Assembly: GCA_018819135.1 (NCBI GenBank)
Contig: JAHJQK010000022.1
Span: forward strand, 1 to 64,000
Source: Pseudomonadota bacterium
GTDB taxonomy: Bacteria; Desulfobacterota; SM23-61
Direction of reading: 5' to 3'
DNA: 64,000 bases
In this document: positions 1-8,453 of the stretch, piece after piece
How positions within the stretch are numbered: the first letter of the stretch is position 1
How the letters are laid out: the number at the start of each line of letters is the position of its first letter
Notes under the pieces: generated by a model
Told to the model about the DNA's origin: nothing
Databases searched by the model: none
Seen by the model: the letters and a program-made list of their open reading frames with translations, nothing else
Made by a program: the position numbers and the translations under genes

Positions 1-1
1 T

Positions 2-129
2 CGCATAAATAATGGAACGGGCATTGGCACTGCTTTAAACCCCCTCACCTTTATCCTCTCCCCCTGATTAGGGGGAGAGGGGAGGGTGAGGGGGCGTAAT
101 AAATTAATCAATGTTCCATTACTTTTGCG
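2..129. repeat. MITE-like imperfect palindrome with G/C-tract hairpin
   Basis: An imperfect inverted repeat of about 17 nt (AATGGAAC near 11-18 against GTTCCATT at 113-120, extending outward with mismatches) encloses a second stem of CCCCCTCACC against GGTGAGGGGG. Similar C-rich/G-rich hairpins recur near 9.6, 16.0, 53.9 and 62.9 kb. No coding potential was seen in the first 197 bases. It looks like a small non-autonomous interspersed repeat. Confidence 0.55.
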
Positions 130-197
130 AAGCTCAATAAGCCTTAATTGTCAGGGCCGTAACTATTCTTTAGAAACAAGCCGGTTGGTCTTTAAAG

Positions 198-1373
198 ATG
201 ACTTGGGAAAAAAAACTTGCCAAATTGTGGAATTCTTTATCCAATTGGTTTAAGGAAAGAACCGTTGACCTGTTGATCACCCTTGCGGGCATAGGGGTGG
301 TATTTTCAGCGACGGGTTATGTTCATTTCTTGGTCCCACCGAGCTGGGAGCGGCACTCCAAAGTTGTTACCATTCAAGCCGGAATGGGTTTCCGTGATAT
401 TGCCAGGATTCTGGAAGAAAATGGAATTGTTCGCGATCGCCGAAGTTTTTACCTTTTGGCCCGGATGGAAGAGGTCATTCCGAAAGTGAAAGCCGGAGAA
501 TATGAAATGAACACAGGAATGACGCCGGGAATGGTTCTGTCCAAGCTGATGCGAGGGGATGTTATCAAATATCCCATTACCATCCCGGAAGGTTTTAACC
601 TCTTTCAAATCGGAGAAGTTTTACACCATGCTGGAGTCTGCAGCAAGAAAGATTTTATGGAGAAAGTCAAAGATTCTTCCCTGGTCGCATCCCTGGGTTT
701 GGAGGGAGACAATTTAGAAGGGTATCTGTTCCCGGATACCTATAATTTCCCCAAAGGATTAGGGGAAGAATTGGCCATTCGCCAGATGGTGGCCCGTTTT
801 AAAAACGTTTATACCTCCCTGGCCAAACGGGCCGAACAGTTAGGGTTGAGTCGAAAAGATGTGGTCATCCTCGCCTCTATGATTGAAAAGGAGGCTGCAG
901 ACGATCAGGAAAGAAGGCTGATTGCGGCCGTTTTCCACAACCGACTTCAACGAGGAATGGCATTGCAGAGCGATCCCACCGCAGTCTATGGCCTGAAAAC
1001 ACGGAAGGCCAAGAACGAAAAAATTACCAAAAGGGATCTCCTTCAAAAAACACCCTATAATACCTATCAAATCAGTGGCCTGCCCAAAGGACCCATTGCC
1101 AACCCAGGTTTTAAATCTCTGTATGCGGTCTTGTATCCTGCTGATGTAAGCTACCTTTATTTTGTATCTAAGAACGACCGCACCCATTATTTTTCCCATA
1201 CCTTAGACGAACATAACCGCGCAGTGGCTAAGTATCAGCGAAGGTCAAAGAGGGATCTGAAAAAGAAAACTACCGTAAATCCCAGTAGCCAGCCGCCCGC
1301 AGCAAACCCCTCTCAAACCGAGGGAGGAGTGGAACCCAAACCCACATTTCCCCTCTCAAAACCTGCCCCATAA
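198..1373 (+). CDS. mltG: MltG-type endolytic murein transglycosylase
   Basis: Membrane-anchored lytic transglycosylase of the YceG/MltG family, which cleaves nascent glycan strands and is thought to end peptidoglycan polymerisation. One N-terminal membrane segment lies at about residues 23-48. A small LysM-like region follows (QAGMGFRDIARILEENGIV). The catalytic region holds the family motif ASMIEKEAADD with the catalytic Glu, then FHNRLQRGMALQSDPT. The C-terminal tail of about 40 residues is Pro/Ser-rich and low complexity. At 391 aa it is slightly longer than typical because of that tail. The ribosome site before the ATG is weak. It lies just upstream of the division cluster, which fits a role in septal wall synthesis, but mraZ has its own promoter. 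Confidence 0.93.
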   Translation: MTWEKKLAKLWNSLSNWFKERTVDLLITLAGIGVVFSATGYVHFLVPPSWERHSKVVTIQAGMGFRDIARILEENGIVRDRRSFYLLARMEEVIPKVKAGEYEMNTGMTPGMVLSKLMRGDVIKYPITIPEGFNLFQIGEVLHHAGVCSKKDFMEKVKDSSLVASLGLEGDNLEGYLFPDTYNFPKGLGEELAIRQMVARFKNVYTSLAKRAEQLGLSRKDVVILASMIEKEAADDQERRLIAAVFHNRLQRGMALQSDPTAVYGLKTRKAKNEKITKRDLLQKTPYNTYQISGLPKGPIANPGFKSLYAVLYPADVSYLYFVSKNDRTHYFSHTLDEHNRAVAKYQRRSKRDLKKKTTVNPSSQPPAANPSQTEGGVEPKPTFPLSKPAP

Positions 1374-1401
1374 AAAAATTGTAAAAAACATTAAATTTTT
1401 C

Positions 1402-1430
1402 TTGACATTCTTTTCATAAAACCGTATATT
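1402..1430 (+). promoter_or_regulatory. Sigma-70-type promoter of the mraZ/dcw cluster
   Basis: TTGACA at 1402-1407 and TATATT at 1425-1430 are separated by exactly 17 bases. The -35 is perfect and the -10 has one mismatch. The predicted start of transcription is near 1437, just before the MraZ operator repeats and about 47 bases before the mraZ start codon. Confidence 0.8.
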
Positions 1431-1437
1431 GGCCAAA

Positions 1438-1465
1438 AAGTGGTATAAAGTGGTTAAAAGTGGAT
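1438..1465 (+). promoter_or_regulatory. MraZ operator: three GTGG repeats at 10-bp spacing
   Basis: GTGG occurs at 1440, 1450 and 1460, each inside an AAGTGGT/A context with A/T spacers, so one repeat falls on each helical turn. MraZ proteins are known to bind runs of direct TGGG/GTGG repeats just upstream of their own gene. The position around the predicted transcription start fits autoregulation. Confidence 0.75.
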
Positions 1466-1483
1466 AATAGGAGAAAATAAGGG

Positions 1484-1924
1484 ATGTTCAGGGGTAGGTT
1501 TGAACACACCATAGATCCTAAAGGGCGCGTATCCGTCCCGGTAAAATTTCGTGAATTACTTACGGAAAAATATGATGACCGATTAATCCTGACCAATTTC
1601 GATCGTTGTTTGGTCGCTTACCCTTACGAAGAATGGAGAGTTTTGGAAGAGAAGGCAAGCTCCCTTTCCATGGTTAAAAAGGAAGTGAAATCTTTTCAGC
1701 GATTTTTTGTTTCGGGGGCCGTCGAATGCCCAATTGATAAACTGGGCCGAATCCTGATACCCCCCACACTACGGGATTATGCCCAGCTGGAAAGAAATGT
1801 TGTTTTTGCCGGGATGCTGAAAAAATTTGAAATTTGGGGTATGGGGCGTTGGTTGGAGGAAATCAAGCGCGCGGAAGAGGATTTTGAAGGGATGGGGACA
1901 GCTTTAGGCGATTTGGGGCTTTAA
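1484..1924 (+). CDS. mraZ: MraZ transcriptional regulator
   Basis: DNA-binding regulator at the head of division and cell-wall clusters. The 146-residue protein has the two tandem SpoVT-AbrB-like MraZ repeats. The first is at about residues 1-55, starting MFRGRFEHTIDPKGRVSVP; the second is at about 75-125, with VECPIDKLGRILIPPTLRDYA. Each holds the DxxGR signature. An AGGAG ribosome site lies about 11 bases before the ATG. rsmH begins six bases after its stop, the usual order. Regulation is probably by its own operator upstream. Confidence 0.97.
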   Translation: MFRGRFEHTIDPKGRVSVPVKFRELLTEKYDDRLILTNFDRCLVAYPYEEWRVLEEKASSLSMVKKEVKSFQRFFVSGAVECPIDKLGRILIPPTLRDYAQLERNVVFAGMLKKFEIWGMGRWLEEIKRAEEDFEGMGTALGDLGL

Positions 1925-1930
1925 AAAGCT

Positions 1931-2875
1931 ATGGAGGAAGCCCGACATTCACCGATCCTTTTACGAGAAGTCCTTGAATACTTGGATTGCCAGCCAGACC
2001 GAATTTATGTGGACGGAACCGTAGGCAGCGGTGGTCATGCCAGGGCCATTTTAACCAGGAGCTCTCCCACGGGGAAATTAATAGGATTAGATTGGGATGA
2101 GGAAGCCATCCAGCGCGCCCAAAAAAATCTGGCTCCTTTTGGAAAAAGGGCAGAGTTGATAAAAAGGAATTATAAGGACCTGAGTTCAGTCCTGGAAAAC
2201 CTTGCTATCGGTGCAGTGGATGGCATTCTATTAGACTTAGGGGTTTCCACAGAACAGCTTGAGGACGGAACGAGGGGATTTAGCTTCCTCCGGGATGGGC
2301 CTTTGGATATGCGGATGAGCCGGGAACTCAGGATTACGGCCCGGGACCTTTTACAGCGCCTTTCCGCCGTAGAGATCAGCCGGATCTTTCGGCTGTATGG
2401 GGAAGAGCGCTGGGCCAACCGGATCGCTAAGGCGGTTGTTCGCCGGCGGCAAATTACCCCCATGCGGACGACCGGGGAACTCGTCGATGTGATCAAAAAA
2501 TCTTTCCCCTCGCGCAGCGGTCGCATCCATCCAGCCACCCGCGCTTTTCAGGCCTTGCGTATCGCGGTTAACGAAGAGCTCCAGAACCTCCAAAATTTCC
2601 TCGACCGGTGTAAGGATCTTCTGAATCCTGGAGGCAGGCTGGTAATCATTTCTTTTCACTCTCTGGAAGATCGAGCCGTAAAAAATCATTTCCGACAATG
2701 GGCCAAAGGGGAAGAAGGAACCCCTCCTTTTTTTTATCTTCTGACGCCCAAACCTGTAGTCCCCTCTTCGGAAGAAGTTCTTAACAATCCCAAAGCTCGC
2801 AGCGCCAAGCTGAGAGCCGTTGAAAAAATTTTCGAGAAGACCAAAGGGAGGAAAGATGGCGGAAGCGATCTCTAA
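1931..2875 (+). CDS. rsmH: 16S rRNA (cytosine1402-N4)-methyltransferase RsmH
   Basis: S-adenosylmethionine-dependent methyltransferase (MraW) acting on C1402 of 16S rRNA in the ribosomal P site. The N-terminus HSPILLREVLEYL and the SAM-binding loop YVDGTVGSGGHA are typical, as are GILLDLGVST and the C-terminal VISFHSLEDRAVK. The 314-residue length is normal. It follows mraZ by six bases, and its 3' end overlaps the start of ftsL by 20 bases, so the genes are probably translationally coupled. Confidence 0.97.
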   Translation: MEEARHSPILLREVLEYLDCQPDRIYVDGTVGSGGHARAILTRSSPTGKLIGLDWDEEAIQRAQKNLAPFGKRAELIKRNYKDLSSVLENLAIGAVDGILLDLGVSTEQLEDGTRGFSFLRDGPLDMRMSRELRITARDLLQRLSAVEISRIFRLYGEERWANRIAKAVVRRRQITPMRTTGELVDVIKKSFPSRSGRIHPATRAFQALRIAVNEELQNLQNFLDRCKDLLNPGGRLVIISFHSLEDRAVKNHFRQWAKGEEGTPPFFYLLTPKPVVPSSEEVLNNPKARSAKLRAVEKIFEKTKGRKDGGSDL

Positions 2876-3203
2876 ACGAATCGCCGTCAGCAGCGTAGGG
2901 AAGGCGCAAGAAGCCTCGTCCCACCCGCAAGGGGTCAACCGCAACTTAGCCTTCGTGGCCGTGGTGGTAGCCCTTTTTTTTATCGCCTGTTCCCTTTCTT
3001 ATGTTTGGGCGCACCACCAGATGATCTCTCTGGGATACGAAATATCGCAGAGAAACCAGGAAGAACAGGTTCTCCTCAAGGAGAATAAAAAACTGCGTCT
3101 GGAACTGGCTGCCTTGAAATCTCCCAGTCGCATCGAGAATATAGCCTTGAAAGAGTTGGGCTTTGTAAACCCCCAGAAGGAACACCTGATAATCGTACGA
3201 TGA
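2856..3203 (+). CDS. ftsL: Cell division protein FtsL
   Basis: Small bitopic divisome protein that in known systems forms the FtsQ-FtsB-FtsL complex activating FtsW-FtsI. The ATG at 2856 is preferred over the upstream ATG at 2820, because a GGGAGG ribosome site lies five bases before it. That gives 115 residues: about 30 cytoplasmic residues, one membrane helix (LAFVAVVVALFFIACSLSYV) and a periplasmic coiled coil (QRNQEEQVLLKENKKLRLEL). The call rests on topology and its place between rsmH and ftsI, since FtsL is poorly conserved in sequence. The stop overlaps the ftsI start (ATGA). Confidence 0.88.
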   Translation: MAEAISKRIAVSSVGKAQEASSHPQGVNRNLAFVAVVVALFFIACSLSYVWAHHQMISLGYEISQRNQEEQVLLKENKKLRLELAALKSPSRIENIALKELGFVNPQKEHLIIVR

Positions 3204-5188
3204 AGCCCCTTCTGAATACATGGCTTCGATTGCGCATAACCCTCCTTCTTTGCCTTTTTTCCTTTCTTTTTTTAGTCGTCTTGGTGCGGGCCTATCAGCT
3301 TCAAGTTCTCCAGAGCCATAAACTTGCCGCCCTGGCCGAACAACAGTATCAAAGAATTGTACCCTTAGTGCCCAAAAGGGGAGTCCTCTACGATCGCAAA
3401 AAAGAAGAGATGGCCATCAGTGCGGAGGTGGATTCAGTCTTTGCCCAACCGGCGAAGGTGGAAAAGAAACAAAGAGCTGCGCAAAAAATTGGCGTCATCT
3501 TAGGAAAGAGGCGTGAGGTCTTGCTGAAAAAGTTGCGAGAAGAAAAACCTTTTGTCTGGCTGGAAAGAGGGATCAGCCCGCATCAACGGGCAGCGATTGA
3601 GGCCCTGAAAATTGAAGGAATCGATTTTTTGAAAGAAGCGAAACGATTCTATCCGCAAGGAGAAATTGGATCCCAGGTCATCGGGTTTGCCGGGGTGGAC
3701 TCCCAAGGACTCGAAGGAGTAGAGTTGGGGTATGATGAATTCATTCGGGGAGAACCTGGATTTATCCTCATTCCCAAAGATGCCCTCGGCAGAACCATTA
3801 CTCCTCAAATTCCGGGGGTTCGCCATTCGGAAGAGGGCTGTGAAGTTATTCTGACCATTGATAAAAACATTCAATACATTGCGGAGAGGGAACTAAAAAA
3901 AGCCATCCAGGCTTGTTCGGCCAAGGGGGGCATGGTCATGGTTATGAATCCCAAAACAGGGGAAATTTTAGCTATGTCTGCGCAGCCCTCCTTCGATCCC
4001 AACCACTTTTCTTCCTACCCGGCCTACCTGCGAAAAAACCGTACTCTTACGGATACTTTCGAGCCCGGCTCCACTTTCAAGGTCTTTCCTCTGGCTGCAG
4101 CCTTAGAAGAGCGGGTGGCTTCCCCCCGTGATATCTTTTTTTGTGAAAAGGGTAGCTACACCGTGGGGGATAAGATCATCCACGATGTGGGCAAACATGG
4201 GTGGCTTTCCTTGGAAGAAATCATCAAAGTTTCGAGTAATATCGGAGTGAGTAAAGTAGGGAAAAAATTAGGCAGGGGAAAGCTTTATCATTACCTTAAA
4301 GAGTTTGGTTTCGGGAGTAAAACCGGGATTGACCTGCCCGGGGAAGTTGCGGGTTTCCTTCCCCCTCCGCGGTCTTGGTCCGAAGTAGGATTGGCCAACA
4401 TCAGTTTTGGGCAAGGCGTTTCCCTTACGGCTTTACAATTGACCACGGCGCTGGCTGCCATCGCCAACGGCGGAGTCATGATGCGACCTTATGTGGTAAA
4501 AGCCGTAATGGAAAGGCAGGGCAACATCTTGAAGGAAAATCGGCCCAAGGTGATGCGGCGAGTGATTTCTCAGGAGACGGCAAAAACCGTGGCCTCAATC
4601 TTGAGAACGGTCACCCAGGAAGGGGGAACAGGGAAAGCGGCCTGCCTCTCGGAATATGAGACTGCGGGGAAAACAGGCACGGCGCAGAAAGCGTCTTCGA
4701 CCGGCCGGGGGTATTCAGACAAACGGATTGGCTCCTTCATGGGTTTCGCCCCGGCGGATAACCCCCAATTGGTCATTACCGTGATCATCGACGAACCCCA
4801 GGGGACCAGTTACGGAGGAGTGGTGGCCGCGCCGACTTTTAAAGCCATCGGCGAACAAGTTTTGCCTTATATAGGGGTATACCCGAAAGGGGTTACCTAC
4901 CTGGTTCAGGCTACCCCAAAGCATTCCCCCTCTTCCCTTCTCTCTGGCGTGGATCAGAAAACCATAAAGCCCCCCGATCAAGTCTCGGCGAAAGAAGTTT
5001 CCGGAGAACCGGGAGTTATGCCTGATTTTTCCGGAAAAACTTTGCGCCAGGTTATCCTTTCCGCGCAGAAATTGGGGCTGGATTTGAAGTTCGTAGGAAG
5101 CGGAAAGGCGGTTGCTCAAACCCCAGCCCCTGGCCAGATTCTCCAGGGGGAAGGGCAGGGGATCGTCAGGTTCCAGCCGGCGATGTAA
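3200..5188 (+). CDS. ftsI: Septal peptidoglycan transpeptidase FtsI (PBP3) with PASTA domain
   Basis: Class B penicillin-binding protein that cross-links septal peptidoglycan. One N-terminal membrane helix (about residues 10-30) is followed by the PBP dimerisation domain and the transpeptidase domain. The active-site motifs are visible: SxxK in GSTFK (near residue 290), SxN in SSN, and KTG in GKTGTAQK. A C-terminal PASTA domain (VMPDFSGKTLRQVILSAQKL to the end) is added, as in many deltaproteobacterial and Gram-positive homologues. The ATG overlaps the ftsL stop. At 662 residues the length fits PBP plus one PASTA repeat. Confidence 0.96.
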   Translation: MKPLLNTWLRLRITLLLCLFSFLFLVVLVRAYQLQVLQSHKLAALAEQQYQRIVPLVPKRGVLYDRKKEEMAISAEVDSVFAQPAKVEKKQRAAQKIGVILGKRREVLLKKLREEKPFVWLERGISPHQRAAIEALKIEGIDFLKEAKRFYPQGEIGSQVIGFAGVDSQGLEGVELGYDEFIRGEPGFILIPKDALGRTITPQIPGVRHSEEGCEVILTIDKNIQYIAERELKKAIQACSAKGGMVMVMNPKTGEILAMSAQPSFDPNHFSSYPAYLRKNRTLTDTFEPGSTFKVFPLAAALEERVASPRDIFFCEKGSYTVGDKIIHDVGKHGWLSLEEIIKVSSNIGVSKVGKKLGRGKLYHYLKEFGFGSKTGIDLPGEVAGFLPPPRSWSEVGLANISFGQGVSLTALQLTTALAAIANGGVMMRPYVVKAVMERQGNILKENRPKVMRRVISQETAKTVASILRTVTQEGGTGKAACLSEYETAGKTGTAQKASSTGRGYSDKRIGSFMGFAPADNPQLVITVIIDEPQGTSYGGVVAAPTFKAIGEQVLPYIGVYPKGVTYLVQATPKHSPSSLLSGVDQKTIKPPDQVSAKEVSGEPGVMPDFSGKTLRQVILSAQKLGLDLKFVGSGKAVAQTPAPGQILQGEGQGIVRFQPAM

Positions 5189-5269
5189 TTCAAAACGATA
5201 AACTGGAAATCAGCTTCCAGGGCTGAGCTTGGGTTTTTGATCTTCCGGGGAAATAGAAGTATAATAAAA

Positions 5270-5370
5270 TTGTATAGGAAATTCTTTTTTGGACACGGAT
5301 ATACACAGATTATCAGGATAAACTAAAAAGAAAATAATTATCTGCGTATATCTGCGTCCTATTAAATTTA
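5270..5370. repeat. Interspersed repeat, family 1 (uninterrupted copy)
   Basis: The 302-base ftsI-murE gap holds no gene. It contains a repeat running from TTGTATAGGAAATTC through GGACACGGATATACACAGAT to ATCTGCGTCCTATTAAATTT. The two halves are imperfectly complementary (GGACAC..ACAGAT against ATCTGCG..GTCC). Related copies lie at 15835, 39739 (half), 60515 and 62802. This copy is the empty-site reference for the 116-bp insertion seen at 62841. Confidence 0.7.
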
Positions 5371-5490
5371 ATTCAAATCTCGAAGGTAGTACCACAAGGG
5401 AAAAAGGTGGCTGGGATCGCGAAAAAAATATCCTGAGCAGCGCCAAGCCGCCTTTTTCGGCAAACAGCTAGGCAGAAGGAGAGGACGCCC

Positions 5491-7023
5491 GTGAGGTTAG
5501 AAGACCTCATTTTTCGCTTACCCGCGAAAGAAATTATCGGCAACGCCGCAGTGGAGGTGCAAGGACTGGCTTACCATTCTCAAAGCGTTAAACCAGGATT
5601 CCTTTTTGCAGCTATCCGCGGCTGGCGGGAAGATGGGAGATATTTCATTCCTGATGCTCTATCCCGGGGAGCCCGCTCTCTGCTATTAGAGGAACCCATC
5701 GCCAACCCAGAGGTGACCCAGGTGGTTGTTCCCAATGTGCGTGAAGCCCTGGCTTGGCTTGCTTCCGCCTTTTATGGAGACCCCTCTTCTTCTTTAACTT
5801 TGGTCGGAATAACCGGGACCAACGGAAAAACTACGACTTCTTATCTCATCGAATCGATCCTTACCGCGGCCGGGAAAAATGTTGGGGTGATGGGGACGGT
5901 CAATTACCGTTATCAAAATAAAATTTATCCTGCCCCCACGACCACGCCGGAATCCCTGGATCTGCAGAGAAATCTCCAGGCCATGCGAGAAGCCGGCGTA
6001 ACCCACGCCATCTTAGAAGTTTCCTCGCATGCTTTGGACATGCAGCGCGTGCGCGCCTGTGATCTCGACGTAGCCCTTTTCACCAACCTAACCCGCGATC
6101 ATCTGGATTACCATGGGTCGATGGAGAATTATTTTCAGGCCAAACAATTGCTCTTCACCCAGTGTTTATCAGAGAGCAGAAAGAAAACGCCTTGTTCTAT
6201 AATCAACGTTGACGACCCCAGGGGGGGTGAACTTTTGCAGGTGGCCTGCGGTACACTTCTGCGTTATGGCGTAGAAAAGCGAGGCGAAATCTGGGCGCAA
6301 CAGATGGAGGAAAGTGAAGAAGGCTTGTGCGCCCGCGTGAGTACGCCCAGAGGCGTTTTGGACATCCACTCTCCATTGATCGGGAGGCATAACCTTTATA
6401 ATATCCTGGCCGCCGTGAGTGTGGGTGAGGCTCTGGGACTTCCAGCCCCAGCAATAGCCACGGGGATCGAGAAACTCAGCCGGGTTCCCGGAAGGCTGGA
6501 ACGCATACCCGGGGGGGGCTGCATCCGGGTGTTCGTTGACTATGCCCATACCGGTGATGCGCTGGCCAGGGCGCTGGACACCTTACGTAAAGTCACGATG
6601 AGGCAGCTGATCGTCGTATTTGGATGCGGTGGAGATCGCGACCGGGGGAAACGGGCCGTCATGGGGAAAGTAGCGGCCACAGCAAGCGACTTGGCGATCC
6701 TCACCTCCGACAATCCCCGCACGGAAGATCCCTTAAGGATCATCGAGGAAGTTGAAGGAGGGATGCGGGAAACAACCCGGAAAAAATATCAGCCAGCTGA
6801 TTTGATGAAAGAAAGAGTTGCGGCTCGGAATGGGGGCACAGGATACGTGGTCATTCCCGATAGGAAAGAGGCCATTTTTTGGGCCATCAGAGCAGCCCGA
6901 CCTGGGGATGTGGTCCTGATCGCTGGTAAGGGCCATGAGGATTATCAAATTCTGGGGGAGACAAAGGTCCATTTTGATGACCGCGAGGAAGCCACTCGGG
7001 CGTTAGCTTCTATAGGGGGATGA
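5491..7023 (+). CDS. murE: UDP-MurNAc-L-Ala-D-Glu:meso-diaminopimelate ligase MurE
   Basis: Cytoplasmic ATP-dependent ligase that adds the third stem-peptide residue to UDP-MurNAc-L-Ala-D-Glu. It shows an N-terminal Mur ligase domain, the ATP loop GITGTNGKTTTS (near residue 110), the central domain and the C-terminal domain. The DNPR motif in TSDNPRTEDP is the known signature for meso-diaminopimelate, which indicates a DAP-type wall. The start is GTG with AAGGAG about ten bases upstream. Length (510) is normal. The TGA at 7021 lies in the same frame as the downstream MurF coding region (see findings). Confidence 0.96.
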   Translation: MRLEDLIFRLPAKEIIGNAAVEVQGLAYHSQSVKPGFLFAAIRGWREDGRYFIPDALSRGARSLLLEEPIANPEVTQVVVPNVREALAWLASAFYGDPSSSLTLVGITGTNGKTTTSYLIESILTAAGKNVGVMGTVNYRYQNKIYPAPTTTPESLDLQRNLQAMREAGVTHAILEVSSHALDMQRVRACDLDVALFTNLTRDHLDYHGSMENYFQAKQLLFTQCLSESRKKTPCSIINVDDPRGGELLQVACGTLLRYGVEKRGEIWAQQMEESEEGLCARVSTPRGVLDIHSPLIGRHNLYNILAAVSVGEALGLPAPAIATGIEKLSRVPGRLERIPGGGCIRVFVDYAHTGDALARALDTLRKVTMRQLIVVFGCGGDRDRGKRAVMGKVAATASDLAILTSDNPRTEDPLRIIEEVEGGMRETTRKKYQPADLMKERVAARNGGTGYVVIPDRKEAIFWAIRAARPGDVVLIAGKGHEDYQILGETKVHFDDREEATRALASIGG

Positions 7024-7104
7024 AGGATCGTTAATTTTTCTGCCGGCGAGATTACCAGGATTACAGGAGGAGAACTTCTTGGCGGTGACCCCCTTCTCCG
7101 GGCG

Positions 7105-8436
7105 GTGGGGGTTTGCAGCGACTCCCGCCAGGTCCACGGAGGAGAACTTTTCATTCCCCTGCAGGGGCCAAAGTTCGACGGGCATGACTTTATCAAAGAG
7201 GCCATGGCCAAAGGAGCCACTGGCTTCTTGGTGCAGCGCGGCCGGCTGGAGAGCCCAGGAGCAAATCATTGGCCGGGGAAATTTTCCGTCCTGGTCGGGG
7301 ATGTTTTGCAGGCTCTCGGCGACCTCGCTCATTCCTGGCGCTGCCGCCACTCCGTGCAAGTGGTGGCCATAACGGGAAGTAACGGGAAAACTACCACGAA
7401 AGAGATGACCGCCCGCATCCTTGCCAGAAAGTTCAATGTCCTGAAGACCGAGGACAATTGGAATAACCTCATTGGTCTTCCCCTGATGCTTTTGAAGCTG
7501 GCGCCGGAGCACGAGGTTGCCGTTCTGGAGATGGGAATGAATGTGCCCGGCGAGATCCGCAGGTTGAAGGAAATCGCTGAGCCGCAGGTTTCCACGATCA
7601 GCAACATCGGCCATGCCCACCTGGAATTCCTGAAAGACTTGGAAGGGGTGGCCCGGGCCAAAGGGGAACTCTGGGAAACAGTAGGGGAAAAAGATTGGAT
7701 TGCGGTTAACAGTGATGATCCAAGAGTGGTGAAGCTGGCGGCATCGGCCCAGTGCCAGAAGAAAACTTTCGGCATCTTGCGGAAAGCAGATATCGGGGCC
7801 GGGGAACTTTACCTGGAAAAAGGAAAGGGGATTGGTTTTTTCTTGAGCATGGAGGGGGCGAGACGCCCCGTGCAATTGTCCGCCTTCGGAAAACATAATG
7901 TATACAATGCACTGGCCGCGTCGGCTTTGGCGAAAATTTTAGGGATCAGCCTGGAAGAGATGGGAGCCGGGCTGGAGGAATTTCGGCCCTTGGCGGGGAG
8001 AGGCGAAGTTTTGCGCTTGGGCCAAAATGTACGAGTTCTGGATGATTCTTATAATTGCAATCCTGATTCCTTCCAAGCCACGTTGGCGGCGTTTGGGGAG
8101 ATGAAAGGGAAAAACCGTGGTTTACTGGTGATGGGGGATATGCTGGAGCTCGGGCCCACTTCACCCGCTGAACACGAAAAAATAGGGAAATGGGTCGCCA
8201 AGATGGAGTTGGCGCACCTGATTTTTTTGGGGGAGAAAGCCCGCCATTTGGCCGAAGGGGCTGGCGCTGCTGGAGCTGAAAAGAAAAAGGTGTTTGTCGC
8301 TCAAACCCATGAAGAAGTGTTAAAAAATTTGGAAAAAAACATAGAAAACGGAGACTGGATTTTGGTCAAGGGTTCCCGAGCGATGCAGATGGAACGGATC
8401 ATTAAAGGACTGGAAGATTTATTGGGGAGGGCGTGA
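7105..8436 (+). CDS. murF: UDP-MurNAc-tripeptide:D-Ala-D-Ala ligase MurF (start uncertain)
   Basis: Adds D-Ala-D-Ala to the UDP-MurNAc-tripeptide in the cytoplasm. The ATP loop ITGSNGKTTTKEM and the motifs NWNNLIGLP and DDSYNCNPDSF are all typical of MurF. The GTG at 7105 is the only conventional in-frame start, but it removes the conserved N-terminus: codons 7033-7104 encode NFSAGEITRITGGELLGGDP, which clearly belongs to MurF. No ATG, GTG or TTG exists in that frame after the murE TGA. An ATG overlapping that stop (7020) is one frame off and ends at 7032. A one-base indel, a frameshift or a non-standard start is likely. The enzyme body is intact. Confidence 0.93.
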   Translation: MGVCSDSRQVHGGELFIPLQGPKFDGHDFIKEAMAKGATGFLVQRGRLESPGANHWPGKFSVLVGDVLQALGDLAHSWRCRHSVQVVAITGSNGKTTTKEMTARILARKFNVLKTEDNWNNLIGLPLMLLKLAPEHEVAVLEMGMNVPGEIRRLKEIAEPQVSTISNIGHAHLEFLKDLEGVARAKGELWETVGEKDWIAVNSDDPRVVKLAASAQCQKKTFGILRKADIGAGELYLEKGKGIGFFLSMEGARRPVQLSAFGKHNVYNALAASALAKILGISLEEMGAGLEEFRPLAGRGEVLRLGQNVRVLDDSYNCNPDSFQATLAAFGEMKGKNRGLLVMGDMLELGPTSPAEHEKIGKWVAKMELAHLIFLGEKARHLAEGAGAAGAEKKKVFVAQTHEEVLKNLEKNIENGDWILVKGSRAMQMERIIKGLEDLLGRA

Positions 8437-8453
8437 GAACGTAAACCTCGACG

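Noticed and set aside
7003-7896. 297-codon minus-strand ORF
   Set aside because: Shadow of murF; no recognisable domain.
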